Shown here: piece by piece, positions 33,521-46,300 of the stretch
Numbering within the stretch: position 1 is the first letter of the stretch
Layout: every line of letters starts with the position of its first letter
Source of the DNA: Anthoceros angustus
Taxonomy: Eukaryota; Streptophyta; Anthocerotopsida; Anthocerotales; Anthocerotaceae
Assembly: GCA_010909165.1 (NCBI GenBank)
Contig: MU008161.1
Coordinates: 496,001 to 560,000, forward strand
DNA: 64,000 nucleotides
Reading direction: 5' to 3'
Made by a program: the position numbers and the translations under genes
The notes under the pieces: model-generated
Seen by the model: only the letters and a program-made list of their open reading frames with translations
Told to the model about the DNA's origin: nothing
Databases searched by the model: none

Positions 33521-35191
33521 TCACTTCCTGCCGCTGGTTGTCACCCGTGCTTTGGCTTTCACTTCAATTTCCTGAGTTGGGTGGAGAAAGATGTGGTTTG
33601 TCGCAGTTGAGGGGTTGTGATTTTCAGCACCCTTACTCCAATCGTAGCTTACCGCATATGCAAAAATGGTGCCGTCGTTGTTGAAACAACTGGCTGGTAT
33701 TGGCTGAGGGCATCTTGCCAGGGCCTGCATATACCTTACAGGCTTAGAAGGAGGAGAAGGCAAAAGCAAGTTGCCAGTGAATAGGACCTTGTGTCTACCT
33801 TGAGTCTCTGTTTGCTGTCCTTGTCCCAGAAGTTATAACCACCGTCAGAGCCTGAAGTGGCAAAAGTGCCATGGACCTACAGGACAACAAATAAGCATAA
33901 GCACTGGGATGCCATGGAGCAGAATGGGGGACAAGGAGGACAGCCATGACAGGCACTCACAGGATGGAAGTTCATTGCATTCACAGCATAAATGTCGTTG
34001 TTGTCTCTGTGACACTTGAAGGTAAAGTTCTTGCTCTGCTGTGCCTCGTCAATGTGGTTCACAGCAACTCGCCCTTCGATTGAACCTACTAGAAACCCCT
34101 GCTTGTCAGGAAAGGTGGCAACACACCTCGTCTGAAACTTCAGGGGAGATTGCAGCCTCTTGTATTCTGTCTGCACAAAGCCTCAAGAGTAACTTATGAT
34201 GCTGCGATACACTCCAGGCTGCAAGGCTGGCAACCAAAGATCAAAAACAGCTACGACTGTGGTAGATGAGAATCCTTACCTGAGGAGATGCGAGATTGTA
34301 GACAACTATATTTCGATCAGCACAAGCAACCACCATCAGAGGATGCCTTACACTCATGGAATAGCACCTCTCCGGGAGTGTTTGTGTATGAGCGGGAGTT
34401 TGCGAGCGAAGGTCCCAATACCTGGACATAGGACGTTAAGAAAGCCGCGGAAGTCCACGATGTAAATTACCGAAGTCCAAATAACAGACAGTACAGCAGC
34501 GAGCAACACACTTGACAGTCTTGTCCCAGCTCCCAGTGACCAGTAAATTCATCTCTGGAATCCAAGACAGCTCCTTGATGGGTGCGTCGTGCATGCCAAC
34601 TGTAACTGGTGGGCCACCTGTGACTAACGGCCACATTTTTGCCTGCTTGTCACAGCCTCCCGAGAATACATGCATACCATCGTCCTTCCAAGCTGAGCAA
34701 AGGACCTGCATACCACAGGTACAAATTAAGCTCCGTGACTCAAAACCGTATGCCTACTGCCCCCTCAGTTCCGAGCAACTCACTGGCTGGTCATGACTAA
34801 TGGCGGCTTTTGGCACGCTCGTTCCATTCTGCTGGATCTCCCAACATCGTACCTGCAAACTTCATTCCGCAAAACTCAGCTCCTCTCCACCATGAACTTC
34901 AAGAAGACCTCAACAGCAGGCACAGAAGACTACCTCATACCTGATTATCCCACGAAGTAGCAACAAGATGGTTTGCCTTGGGGCTGAAACATAAACTGGA
35001 TATTCCGTCAGTCGGTGGTTGTACAACCTGCTCAAGCCGCCACACGACAATCCAGGATCATCTTCTGGCAGTTCCAAAGGGTGAGCACACCGAAGAACCA
35101 GCCTGACACATACCTCAAAGGACTTGTTTGGGTTGTGCGGTGAGGCAGCCCCGGACGCGCCGCCCATCGAGATACCGCTGAAGCTGGACAT
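33521..35191 (-). CDS. RAE1: RAE1/Gle2 mRNA export factor (WD40)
   Basis: A nuclear-pore-associated WD40 protein for mRNA export. Eight exons on the minus strand: 35191-35114, 35027-34941, 34852-34784, 34705-34512, 34421-34280, 34170-33961, 33876-33799, 33724-33521; every junction is GT-AG and in phase. Diagnostic stretches are [132 protein letters not shown] and [14 protein letters not shown]. The order and length (348 residues) equal Arabidopsis RAE1, so it is complete. The N terminus [20 protein letters not shown] is slightly longer than usual. Confidence 0.97.
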
Positions 35192-36119
35192 TGTCGGCCC
35201 TGGCAGCAACCCTTGGATGCCTTGATATCACGGTGGAGCAAGCTGGAACCAGATCAAACCGAGACGTGAACAAAGATTCAAACGACCCATGTCACCCGCA
35301 GTGGCCGTAAATTGGCTCGTTTCGACTGACCATTTGCTGCATCGGATACCCTAATCCCGCTTACAAATGTACACAGTAACAACGCGCTCTTACCTTTTCC
35401 CTTTTACTTTTCGTGGTGAAGAGAAGTCCTGGGAGCTATTCACTGCAAAACCCTTAAACCCGAGTAACAAAGGGCATGTAGGGAACACTTGTCCTCAAGG
35501 CTTCTCACCTAGTCGTTAGGATATAAAGACTTTAGGTAGGGCATTATAGGTACATATGTATAGGTATAGAAGATCCGACAAACATAGACCTCTAGACCCT
35601 TAGCATACCCTTTTTGTGTATTATATATGAATGGATTGACAATCTGTATTTGCTATATTCTGTATTGCTGTATTGACTATTCTAACCTGTTATGTACATA
35701 TCTATAAGTAGATCTATTTCTTGCTTTAAAAAACTAGTATTTTTAAATATCAAATAATATAATTGTAAACCTTTAATAATATAAAAAATTTAGTTATTTT
35801 CCTACTCTAAAAGGTAATTTTCTTAAGCCTCAAGTAGTAAAGTTTGTTAGTCTCACAATAAACCTCATTTTATTTATCGATATTAAATAATTTAAGTTAG
35901 TTTAATTTAATTTAATTGTTTTATTATGACTTATTACTTTCTTTCTCACTCTACCACAAACAAATCCCTATCCTGATCTTAGGTCCTTTTGCACTCTCAC
36001 TTTAACTATCTACCTAATCTTCGTGGCAATCTCATGTCAAATCCTAATCTCCCATATGTCACAAATTAAATAGCTGGATGTATAAATGACCGTAAAGTAA
36101 GTGTATGAGTTTGACGTGT
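35192..36119. other. Intergenic, very AT-rich in its second half
   Basis: The first about 200 bp are the probable RAE1 promoter and 5' UTR. From 35550 to 36000 it is AT-rich with no coding support. Confidence 0.4.
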
Positions 36120-37470
36120 CTTGTAGCGTAGTGGTGCTTTCTAGTTTTTGTAAAGCCAAGGGTCTCACTGTCAATATGCACAAGACCCCAAGATCATGCG
36201 ATTCAACTCTAAGGATTACAAGGGTGATTGCGTATTCTATTATGATGGACAAGAGGTGGAGATGGTCCGCTCCCATACGTACCTAGGTATTACGATTTTT
36301 GGTCCAAAGTTCAATTGGACTTTTTCCGCCTCTTCCCGTGCCACCAAGGGGATGGGTGCTACTGCTGCTCTGCGCCGGGTTTTATTCAGGATGAATATTC
36401 TGGATATCAACCTCCGGAAGCAGCTTTTCAACACACTAGTCATACCCTCCATTATTTATGGTGATGAGGTTTGGGGCCCGGGTCTTTCCTCTTCCTCTCG
36501 GGATAAGGTGGAAAAAGTACAAACCTCCTTTCTCCGTGCTCACATTGCCTGTAAGTGTTCGACCCCCTTACCTATCCTCCTTTCTGAATTTGCAGCCTTC
36601 CCCCTTAAACTTAATGGCCTCTTTCGCCTCTCTTGTTTCCTTTACCGTCTCGTCCTCCTTGACATTGTTAACCCTTCCCCCCCCTACCATCTCCTCGCCT
36701 TCAGGTCTTCCCACTCCCTTAGGTCAATTCTGATTCCCAAGGTTCTTTTTCTTGGCTCTCCCAAGCAGCTACTTGGCTTAAACGGCTTGACGTTGCTCCC
36801 CCTAGGCTCCCGACTTGGCCAACTCCCCATTCCCACTCTCCCCTTTCTCATCTCCCTCCCAACCACCTCATCCGGCGGGACCTTAAATTAAGATACCTTC
36901 GTCTCACTTGGTTCCCCCTTTCATTTGCCCCTCCCTTTACGTCCAAACTGCGTTTCTACAAGGAGGAGTTCCGGGTCAATCCCCCTTCTGGGTTCCCTGC
37001 CCTACCACGTTACCTCAGTTCCCCTCTCTCCTTCAAGCTCCATACTCTCATCGGTCAATTTTGTGTTAGCTCCCACCACCTCGAATCGAGACCGACCGTT
37101 GGCTTAAGCCCACACCTCCCCAAGCTGCTCGTATTTGCAAGCTCTGCTCCCTTGACCCTGAATCTGACTCCTATTCGGGCTCGATACTCTCTTCTTTTTG
37201 AGTGTGTTGGTTTTTCCTTGCGCAAATTCTTCTCGTTTCATATTCCGAAGCTCACTGGTCTATGTCTCTCCGAGCTTCTTGATTTTCAGCAAACCAGTTG
37301 GATTTCTTTATAGCTCCTTTGCCTCTTTTAGCTTTCCTTCCCTTTTTCCATCTTACACCATCGTTGTCTCTCAAGTTCAGTATGTGTATGCAGTGTTTTG
37401 CCTCTTTTTACGCTATACTATCTCTGTCCTACGATGATCCTTCATTCTTAGGGGACATAAATAAAGTTGT
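36120..37470 (+). mobile_element. 5'-truncated LINE (non-LTR retrotransposon) fragment
   Basis: The first part reads LSSFCKAKGLTVNMHKT, then in the next frame an open 230-codon stretch (36196-36891) with MRFNSKDYKG, SHTYLGITIFGPKFNW, LRRVLFRMNILDINLRKQLF and LVIPSIIYGDEVWGP. This is the C-terminal part of a LINE reverse transcriptase. After frameshifts a CKLCSLDPESDSY Zn-binding-like stretch and a cytosine/thymine-rich tail follow, with an AATAAA near 37458. The upstream reverse transcriptase core and endonuclease are missing, the usual outcome of incomplete reverse transcription. Inactive. Confidence 0.75.
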
Positions 37471-38280
37471 TGTTATGGTTGAATAATGTCGCCTTTGATA
37501 AAGTCAGCACGAGTTCGGCCCTCTGCTAGGACATTTTCTCCACAATGCTGAGTAACGTTTTCCGGCTTGTTGTTGGTGCAATACAACACCGTCCACTACA
37601 AAAAAATAGGTGAGTCCTCGAATCTTCCCTGCCCAGTCCATGGATGCAAACTTCACCGCGCTTCAGCGTCACCATTCCCAGTACAGGTTGTCCCCAGCGT
37701 GAAAATCCTCCCTCGGCTGCGCGGCCGAAGAAACAGGAGACACAACAAACACCGAGACCTACGAGGAAGGGCAAGGCTGCGATTGTAGGCACTGGAGGCT
37801 ATGATCGTGTGAGAAGGAACCTGTGAAATCCTCCATCAGGGTCCGGGAATGAAACTCGACAGGCAGCAATACTCCTAAACTTGCGGAGGAGAAGGCAGCA
37901 AAATGTGCTGACTAACAAGGTTTGCTATCCGTGATGAGAATCCTTGCGGTAGCAGAACGTCAGATAGCTTATCCCCGCCAAGGAACGGTCCCCGCCGGGC
38001 AGCGGGCAAGGCGAACGTGCTTCTTTCCAGACAAAGCAGCCGTCATTCAGGTAAAGGTTGATGTCAGAGGCTCTCCAGCCTTCAAATTTTGAACGCGGCA
38101 AAAGTTCGAATGTCACGGCGTTTAAAAAGAGGCGCGCATTTGGCTTCTATACCTCGAGTCTGCGCGCACTTGCAGCTCATTTCGCTTGAGGAGCTTGCGC
38201 TGTGTCCGGTGTTGCTGTGCGGAGTCGTAGGGTTGTGTCCGCACTTGCGCTTGTGTGAGAGTGAGGCTTAGTGTGGCATC
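37471..38280. other. Intergenic, contains the H2A promoter
   Basis: No supported gene. Close to the histone gene a TTTAAAAA TATA-like motif at about 38121-38128 and CG-rich elements (GAACGCGGC, TGTCACGGCG) probably form the promoter, with a 5' UTR of about 120 bp. Confidence 0.4.
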
Positions 38281-38745
38281 ATGTCGGGACGAGGCAAGGG
38301 GCCGAAATCCAAGTCGGTCACCAAGAGCACGAAAGCAGGGCTGCAGTTCCCTGTGGGGCGAATAGCCCGGTATCTCAAAGCCGGGAGGTATGCCAAGAGG
38401 GTGGGGGCCGGAGCGCCGGTCTATATGGCTGCCGTGTTGGAGTACCTGGCTGCGGAGGTGCTCGAGTTGGCTGGTAACGCGTCCCGGGACAATAAGAAGT
38501 CGAGGATCATCCCTCGGCACATTCTGCTGGCCATCAGAAACGACGAGGAGTTGAGCAAGCTGCTCAAGGGAGTTACAATTGCTGACGGTGGTGTGCTGCC
38601 GAACATCCAGGCGGTGCTGCTGCCGAAGAAGACTGGTGCCGGCGTTGTCGCGGACTCGAAGGATGGGGCTGCTAAGGCAACTCCTTCCCCTAAGAAGGCC
38701 ACGCCGAAGAAGGCCAAGGCTGCTGCTGCCACCCCTGAGAAGTGA
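38281..38745 (+). CDS. Histone H2A variant with SPKK tail
   Basis: Intronless, 154 residues. The histone fold is complete: [95 protein letters not shown]. The C-terminal tail is extended and lysine-rich with [11 protein letters not shown], and there is no terminal SQEF of H2A.X. The [12 protein letters not shown] stretch and SPKK motif resemble the plant heterochromatin variant H2A.W; the short N terminus ([16 protein letters not shown]) is more like canonical H2A. The exact class needs a tree. Confidence 0.95.
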   Translation: MSGRGKGPKSKSVTKSTKAGLQFPVGRIARYLKAGRYAKRVGAGAPVYMAAVLEYLAAEVLELAGNASRDNKKSRIIPRHILLAIRNDEELSKLLKGVTIADGGVLPNIQAVLLPKKTGAGVVADSKDGAAKATPSPKKATPKKAKAAAATPEK

Positions 38746-39717
38746 TATCTCAACGCCTCACGGCTTATGGTGTTTGTCAACACCACCTGCTCCTGAAATT
38801 TGTTTGCCCTTTGCAGCTGAGGCTCACGAAGAGGAGGGCTTTTGGAATGTGGGATATTCCGATGATGTCCCACTTTACTCCCAGATTGAACGAGTTTAGG
38901 GATACCAAGGCGTATTACGTGTTGGCTGACTTTGAGTGCAGGACTGTCAAAATTCGTAGGACGTTTTATTGAAATCAGGACGCATCTGTAGATTTTGATC
39001 CGTATGCAAATTGTTGTAGGCTGAAGTACAAGGATTGAGGTTTCACCTTTTGATGGGAGCCATCAAATGCTGTCCCTCAGCATGCCACCTTAGTGGATCT
39101 AAAAGCTTGTCCAGTGACCCCTTTTCCAGTTTGTTAGGCTGCAATTGATGACTGCCGCATCCAAGGTAACTACGCCCTAGCCCCTGGGGCTCCCTTTCAT
39201 GCTTCCATGAAGTAGCCCGGGCTGCATCTCCCATTGATGCCGTTCAGTGAAGTAGTTTCCCAGTGTGTTGCCAGGGTCATCCAACCCTTGCACAGACCGG
39301 CAGTAGGGCATTGTACGACCAGTGTGCTTGTTAGATACAACTGGCATAGATAGTTACTCTCACCTGACAGGTGTACACAGCAGCAGATCAGGTTGTACTC
39401 ATTACCAGTTAACCGAAAATTGCAGACTGTAACCAGCTCTTTGTCTCCTTCATGATTGCTTCAACTCCCTTAAAGTGGATATGAGAATATTACCAGAAAC
39501 TGTAGTATGTGGACAAGTTGTCCTAGAAAAGACGCACCCGATTGTTGTTCCAAACAGCCGTGGGAGAAATCTTGAACAAACCCTGGGTGTAAGATATCTT
39601 TCCAACAGCTCAGACCCATTCCTCAGGATGTCATATAAAGGGAGTTGATGACACCCACCTTACGCAAGAGCGAGATCGTGCCAAAGAAAATTACACCTGT
39701 GGTTCACCAGTAGACTA
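38746..39717. other. Convergent intergenic region
   Basis: Holds the H2A 3' UTR and the 3' UTR of the following minus-strand gene. No other gene recognised. Confidence 0.4.
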
Positions 39718-41339
39718 TCATCTGCGTCGTCGAGCTTTCCGTCTACACTCGAAACAAGCAGCAGAGCGCTTATCTGTGACACAATCCAATCGAACATCTG
39801 GATCTGGCTCAATATTCTGGCCACCGGACTTGAGAGAACGAAGTATAACAGCATGCTCGTCCTTCAAGTCTTCAATTTGCTTCTGATGTCTGAGAAGCTG
39901 CACAGAGTAAAGTTAAAATCTGCTGCAGATAATGGCTTGGCCAAGTACCATGACATCTTGATACTCACTGTGCGAAGGATCTCATTCTCTGTTCGCAATG
40001 CCTCCATCTGAAAGATAAACAACAAGGGGTTGGTGCTTCGTCTGGCGAAACTAGGCCAAAAATGTCCAACTGTTAGACAGGAACAGACACCCACCTGGGA
40101 AATGTCAGTCTTGGTTTCAGAAACTTTTGAAGTCTCCTCGAGGCTGCTTCTGCTGGAACTTCTACTGAGCAAGCTGCTGGGGCTCGTATGCTCTCTCTCT
40201 GACTCTGGTGTAGCTGAGAAGGCTTGGACCAGTGGAGAAGATTGTAGGTTGCTGATCACAGCATTGTGTGCATTTCTTGGACTATCCTCCCCAGATACAT
40301 GGAGATTCCCATCCACTCGGAACCGACTGGCTAGCGCTTCAAGTCTGTTCTGAAAGAGGAAAGACCACAGCAATCTCGTTGATAAGGTGTATTTTCTAGA
40401 CGCATGCGCCCAGGTGCTGGACACACAAATTGAACTGGGCAAGACCGCAGCAGCAGGCTGTGCAACACAAAAGGAGACCTGAAGAAACAGCATAAGTTGT
40501 TGCGACACTCCAGGTTTCAAGGCTATACCTGTCAGCAATAGAAGTGTCCTGTCAAACATTCTCCTCAACTTCCCAACGTCTATGCATGAAGTGGAGGAAC
40601 TCGAGAACAGCTCAGACAACACCATCAGTAGGGCAACTGTCCATTGCCACAGCAAAGATGAGCGCATTGACTAAATGCTGCACGCTCATTCACTTACAGT
40701 CTAGTAGACAAAGCTCAAGTACATCGCTTACCAGCACCAAAACCATATCCAACTCCTACTCCACATCCAACACCAGCTTCCAGGTTCTTGATTCCTGACC
40801 GCTTTATCTGCCACAGCTCAGAAGCAGCGACAACGACATTGTCACGTACCCACAGTCTGCAGAATAGAAGCAGTCAAAAAAATAGAGAAACCTATCCATG
40901 CTGCCCCCACCAGTCTCTGGACTTGGTAGCCAGTGTTTCCAAATGAGCTAGTGAGGCCCCCGCTGCCGGACAAGGCTTGCCCAATAACCGGTACTTGCCC
41001 TGGGATTGAATGCAAGAAAAATAAGGCAAGAAAGAGGGCACCCAACAAATTACCGTATCCAAGGTTCACGCAGCTACCAGCATCAAGCATCAACCAAGCG
41101 TCGACTAAGCATCATCCACCATGCAGCTACCACCATCAAGCATCGACCAACCACCAGCATCAAGTAGTACCTAAGTTGATAGGTCGGCCTACACCGATAC
41201 CAACACCACAACCAATTCCGAAACCGGTCATGACCTGCCCAATTCGTAGCACGAATGGATTGCGGAAATGTAGCCTGAAAGTGTTAGGCTCCACGACCGC
41301 CACGGCCGCTGGCGGCTGGGTGGCCCCGTCAGCCGCCAT
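39718..41339 (-). CDS. Conserved plant protein of unknown function (Gly-rich head, coiled-coil tail)
   Basis: Seven exons give about 285 residues: 41339-41171, 40999-40911, 40807-40732, 40528-40479, 40349-40095, 40007-39969, 39897-39718. The head matches a family conserved in plants: FRLHFRNPFVLRIGQVMTGF, GIGCGVGIGVGRPINLG, SGIKNLEAGVGCGVGVGYGF and GAGIALKPGVSQQL. A serine-rich middle (SSLLSRSSSRSSLEE) follows, then a short coiled coil (MEALRTENEILRT, LLRHQKQIEDLKDEHAVILR), then a Cys/Arg-rich end (ACFECRRKARRRR). The glycine-rich segments could insert in a membrane, but no function is known to me. Exon 3 uses the acceptor before ATAAAGCGG because only that keeps phase and alignment. Confidence 0.85.
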
Positions 41340-41607
41340 GCTGTGGCGCTCGTAACGGGAGTGAAACTTTAACAGACGATGTCCCCAAGATGGAACAGCT
41401 CAGTCTACCACGCTACCGTTTCGGAACTTGACACTACCGACACGTACACGGAATACCCGTTTCAGCGTTGTCCTTACCGACGCGTGTTGCTGGTCTGGGC
41501 CAGCCAAGCGAGCAGTCGCCACCTCAGCCCTCCCTTACATATCTTCGCGTCAATTGCACAACGCTGGCGCGGTGAGGACACCAAAATCTAGATAACACGA
41601 TCTCATC
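41340..41607. promoter_or_regulatory. Divergent promoter, unknown protein / cystatin
   Basis: A 268-bp space between two divergent start codons, so both promoters must overlap or be very compact. No clear TATA box. Confidence 0.4.
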
Positions 41608-42294
41608 ATGCATCTGCAGGGTGGAAGGAGGGCGCTGGGTGCAGGGGTTTTTTCCGTCTTCTTGTTGCTGCAATTGCATGCGGCGATGGCGGAAAACCTG
41701 GTGGGAGGCAGAGCCCCGGTGTCGAATGCGGAGAACAGTTTGGAGATGGAGGATCTAGCCGAATTCGCGGTGGCGGAGCACAATCTCAAGGGCGTGGGGA
41801 GGCTGTGCTTCTCCAAGGTATTGTCGGCGCAGCAGCAAGTGGTGCAAGGCATCATGTACTACCTGACGTTGGAGGCGGTGCCGGAAGGGAAGAACGGTGA
41901 GCACGAGGTGTGGGAGGCCAAGGTGTGGTGCAAGCCCTGGGAGAAGTCGAGGCAGTTGCAGGACTTCAAGTTCCTGCGCAAGCGGAGCGGCAACGGGGGA
42001 GCGTGCGTCCCGGAGGAGAACAGGCACGGTCTGCGCCGGGTTCGCAACGACGATCCTGCAGTGCAGGAGGCCGCCGAGCAGGCGCTCAAGTCCTTGCAGC
42101 AGAGGTCCAACTCTCTGGTACCTTACGAACTGCAGCATGTGGTGTCGGCCCATGCTGAGGCAGGCGAGAATCTCACCAAATTTGAATTGCTACTTAGAGT
42201 GAAGAGGTCTTTCGAGCAAAATGTCAGGGCGGAGCTACAGAGAACTGCAGAAGGAGTGTGGAGCGTAAAGGCCCTAACCGAGAATCCTCATTGA
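41608..42294 (+). CDS. Phytocystatin with C-terminal legumain-inhibitor extension
   Basis: A secreted inhibitor of papain-like cysteine proteases and, through its second domain, of legumains. Intronless, 228 residues. An N-terminal signal peptide (GVFSVFLLLQLHAAMA) precedes the cystatin domain with its plant signature LAEFAVAEHN, the first binding loop QQVVQG (QxVxG) and the second loop CKPWE (the conserved Trp). The C-terminal repeat-like domain carries QQRSNSLVPYELQHV with the SNSL motif needed for legumain inhibition. A Cys-containing linker (FLRKRSGNGGACVPEENRHG) joins the two. Intact, normal length for this cystatin class. Confidence 0.95.
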   Translation: MHLQGGRRALGAGVFSVFLLLQLHAAMAENLVGGRAPVSNAENSLEMEDLAEFAVAEHNLKGVGRLCFSKVLSAQQQVVQGIMYYLTLEAVPEGKNGEHEVWEAKVWCKPWEKSRQLQDFKFLRKRSGNGGACVPEENRHGLRRVRNDDPAVQEAAEQALKSLQQRSNSLVPYELQHVVSAHAEAGENLTKFELLLRVKRSFEQNVRAELQRTAEGVWSVKALTENPH

Positions 42295-43316
42295 GAGGAT
42301 CATCTCCAGCTAGACAGGGTTTCGGTCTCAGACTAATGCAATTTGCACTCTGATGTACATACTGAGTCAGAAATTCTAGGCTCATTTTGGTAGGGTTCAA
42401 CGACAGCATTGTGAGGGGATACTAGAGAGTTGTCACCCTAACCAGACTACCTGTCACTCCTCGCCTCTGTAGGAAGCTTTGAAATTTGAATAAGGTAGAG
42501 GTGTGGAATACACGTCAGTGGTGGCCGCAGCTAGCTGGTTACCGGCGCGGTCGACGACTCTCTGCAGGACGTTGGCGCGCCTGAACCGGCTAGTAATGCT
42601 CTCATAGACGAGTGCCGGTCACATAAGGGCCTGCACGGATGCAGTTTTAAATTGCAAAATAAAAGGCAGTTACATTCTTACAAATCTCACAAGGTTTTAG
42701 AGGTCCCCGGGCACAATGCAGTCCGGGAATGTCACGGATGCCGCCTCACGGCGGACTAAAACGAGAACGTTCTGCAACCACATGCAAAACAGTTTCATGT
42801 AGATTGCATAGTGGGGTCTTTTTAGCGTACACCTATCCCAATCATCACCGTCGCGGCAGACTGGCAGCCCTCGTCAGTGAATTCTCCCTTTGCCGAGTGT
42901 CTGTTAGCTGCTGGGCAACAGAAGATGATGGTCTGTGTCTCTCCTCTTTGCCCGGGGGACCTGAGATATTCGACCTTGACTTCCTGTCCGATTTTGGAGA
43001 AAGGGGACGGCCACTTCGCCCCTCGCTGGTGGTCGGAGGTGCGACACTTTGTTGGCTGACGTACATCTTCCTTGAACCTGGTACAAAGAAACCGCTCTTT
43101 GGATCATAAGCCATACAAACACAAAAATCGTTCTTGGTATCATCCATCAACTGTCATAGTCGGGGTTCCCAAGTGTCATACGCATGCACCTACATACGAA
43201 GGATACTCAAGCAGTCTGACTCGCATTTAGTGTCCTCTCACTAACCCTGCGCTGTGCTCAAGCATTGTCACCGATCGTTGGAATCTCCAAAAGAGTTTCA
43301 TGACTCACACACACCT
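42295..43316. other. Convergent intergenic region
   Basis: Between the cystatin stop and the NHX C terminus. An antisense-free 101-codon frame on the minus strand (42845-43150) does not join to the NHX gene in phase and is probably 3' UTR. Confidence 0.35.
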
Positions 43317-46300
43317 TCATTGTGGCTCATAATTCCTGAAAATGAGACTCTCCTCTGGAAAAACCAACAACTTCATTGAGCATTGAGACCTTCTCTTCCG
43401 GCTGAGGAGCAATTCACATCTGTACTTCGTTCACGCCAGCCATTTTCCAAACCTCACTTTGCTGCGTACATCAAGATTTGGAATTGTAGACAATATGTCT
43501 TACAATGGGGGCCGTAAAGTGACTTACCCATGCTGTCGTCAGGCCTGCTGGTGAAAATAGGTTTCAGAAAATTCTCGTCGATCACAGTGAAGGAAGTGCT
43601 GCCATCAAGAAAGCAGTCCGCTAGTAATGAGTATCAAGTGCACAAATACAGCATCTGGAGACCAAGGAAACCTCTCAGGATCACTACAAGGAGCATCCAG
43701 CTACCTCCGCCGAAGCTCCTGAAACTTCTTATGTAAAGCATGAGGAGGGCTGGCCCCGTCACTTTCGTTATCATAGGAGCTCAAAGGTAAGCTTTCCTCG
43801 TGTAGACCCTGTTACGTAACATGAGACAGCTCAGCTCACTTAAGCCAGCTTCCCTTTGGATTCGTACTGCAAACCAGCTTTGCATTAGAGCACATCAGAG
43901 GAAAAGCACTTGCAAAGGACCAAACCTCTCCACCTCCCATATTTTGACCCTCCCCGGTGGCCACTTCCAGCTTCTCCAGCATTGTGGATGTCGAACCGCC
44001 AATGGCAAGAACCTAAAGTGACCACCATATATCAGAGATTGAACAGATCCTCAGGAAAATTGGATCAGAAAGAAGTCAACAGACATCTGACCGTCAAAAT
44101 GACTACAGATGTTGTCGTGGTGAAGATTGTCCCTCCAGGACCTAAACCTAGGTCATGCTTTGACTGCAAAGCTAGTGCGAATGCCATAGCACCTCTCAAT
44201 CCTGTCCATTGAATCACAACACATTACTAGTACTTCCATTAATGAAACGCAAACAGGTAAATTCGACAAAAACGTAGAAGACTTCACAAATCATTGGACA
44301 TAACATTCCCACTGTGCGTGCTTACCACTAAACCACAGAGCCTTCTGATGTTTCAAGGGAATTCGCCTGGATGCGGGGCGTAGCAAGTTCACAAGGTATG
44401 CAGACGGGAATACATTTGCAGCCCTGAAAACCAAACCAACACCACATCACGTATCTTTTTAGCAAAAACTGCACCGGCTAGCTGCGTCACCATGGCTGCA
44501 ACCACCCCACATACACATGCTAAACAAACACCACCCAATGCTCAGATCACTTGCAGAACGACGGTGTCTTCATACCTTGCTACGAGGATTGCAACCTGAA
44601 CATCACGATATTCTGTCAAAGAGACAAAATCGGTACTTTTGAGAGTTGAGCTGAAAGAAATGACAAACATAACTTGATAGCAAAGGATACCATGGCAAAG
44701 AGAATAAATCCAACATGTGACCAGCTGTGCTTTTCAATTGCTATATCAGCACCCATGTATATAAAGCTGCAAAAAGTAAAACAACTCTTTGGTTCAAAAG
44801 GCATCATGCTTGTATTAAAGCAGTTATAACCCAGCAAATAACCACCGGAACATTTGAAAGAGTTGAAGGACCCCCAGGACGCACACAAACGTTTCAGCCA
44901 GTGATGATATAAGCTGGAAAAACCCTGCTGTGAATACTTGCGCGTTTTCAGAGAGATTTGGTAGCGTGTAATGTTTCATTGTCTGCAGAGATAGCAGCTT
45001 AACTCAGGACCAAGACCATCACACCTCATCATGGAAAATGGAATTGCAGAACCTTGCAACAAGAGGTGCACTGTAGTTCGTGACTCACAATTCCACAAAA
45101 GAGTATGGAAACTATTCCTGAAAGACCAACCGATTCGGCAACCATGTATCTGCAGTCACAGAGCCTGCTAGTGAGTCCCAAAAATGCAAGAAACACCTCC
45201 TATGATTCTTAATAGCTTTTATGATCAAAAGACCAGCGTTAATAGGTGTTCCAAGTTGCTTGCTGGCTTACGAGAAGTAAGGGAAGAGCACAATTAGACA
45301 GCATTCCAGATTCTGAAGGCTGCACACAAAAAGCACATCTTCCACTTAGCACGGCGCTCACTTCAGCGGAACAAGAACTGAATTAGATTCCAGGACACTG
45401 CATCATGAGCAGTCTATAGCACCAAATTTCTTCTGGCTTCAAAGCATATGCATGTAGAAGAGAGGCAAATGGAAGTGGAACAGCACCTACTTGTTCACAG
45501 CCAGCCCCGCATACTTGAACAAGTGCTCTTTAGTCAAGGCTTTCAAATTGTGGTAAGTACAACCACCTCAGCCCAAGGTATAAATGAAACGGAAGGTACA
45601 GCTATTAGCTTAGAAGGATATTAGAGCACAGATCAGCGCAACTCCAACACCTACACAATTCAGGTACAGACGATTAGCTACTACTCGAACTTGGAGGTCA
45701 TAGCAGCAGGACAGTTCCACCCTATTGAGTTCCACCAAACCATAGAAGGACCCACACCGACAAACAATGCTGGCTGAAATCAACACAAAAACATTTGAAC
45801 AGTAGAGTTTTAGGACCTGCAGACATTGATCCGACAAAAGTTTCCATAAATCTCCAAATCAACAAAGGTATCCCATGGGACGCACTGGGTTGCTTGTGGA
45901 CCAACATCAAGGTTCTGCAATATCACAGAATGGTGAACAAGTCAGGCAGCACAATCGAAAGCAAGAATTGAATGTGCTGCGCAGACAGTCCACCTTCTTC
46001 ACTGAGGCAAATGAGGAAGTACACATGATTCTCTTGAGGAGATTCTGAGATAATCACCTGTACAATGACATTGCCACCTGCAGAAAGAAGCACACCACCA
46101 TCAGCTTGTGAGAAGTGCGTTTCAACTTACATTCTACCTAAGAGCAAGTCCTGATAACAGAGGCAACCAATCAGATTAGTATACATACCGCATCGTTCAA
46201 AACAGACTCGCCGAATACCAACGCATAAAGATTAGTGTCGATTCCTAGCTCCTGGAAAAAAAATTCATGGGGTCAACTGCAAATTCCAGATCAACCTCAA

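Noticed and set aside
42845-43150. 101-codon minus-strand frame as the last NHX exon
   Set aside because: The acceptor before it (GACAG) gives the wrong phase with exon 43598-43528; an exon ending at 43317 after a good TTTTTCCAG acceptor fits better.
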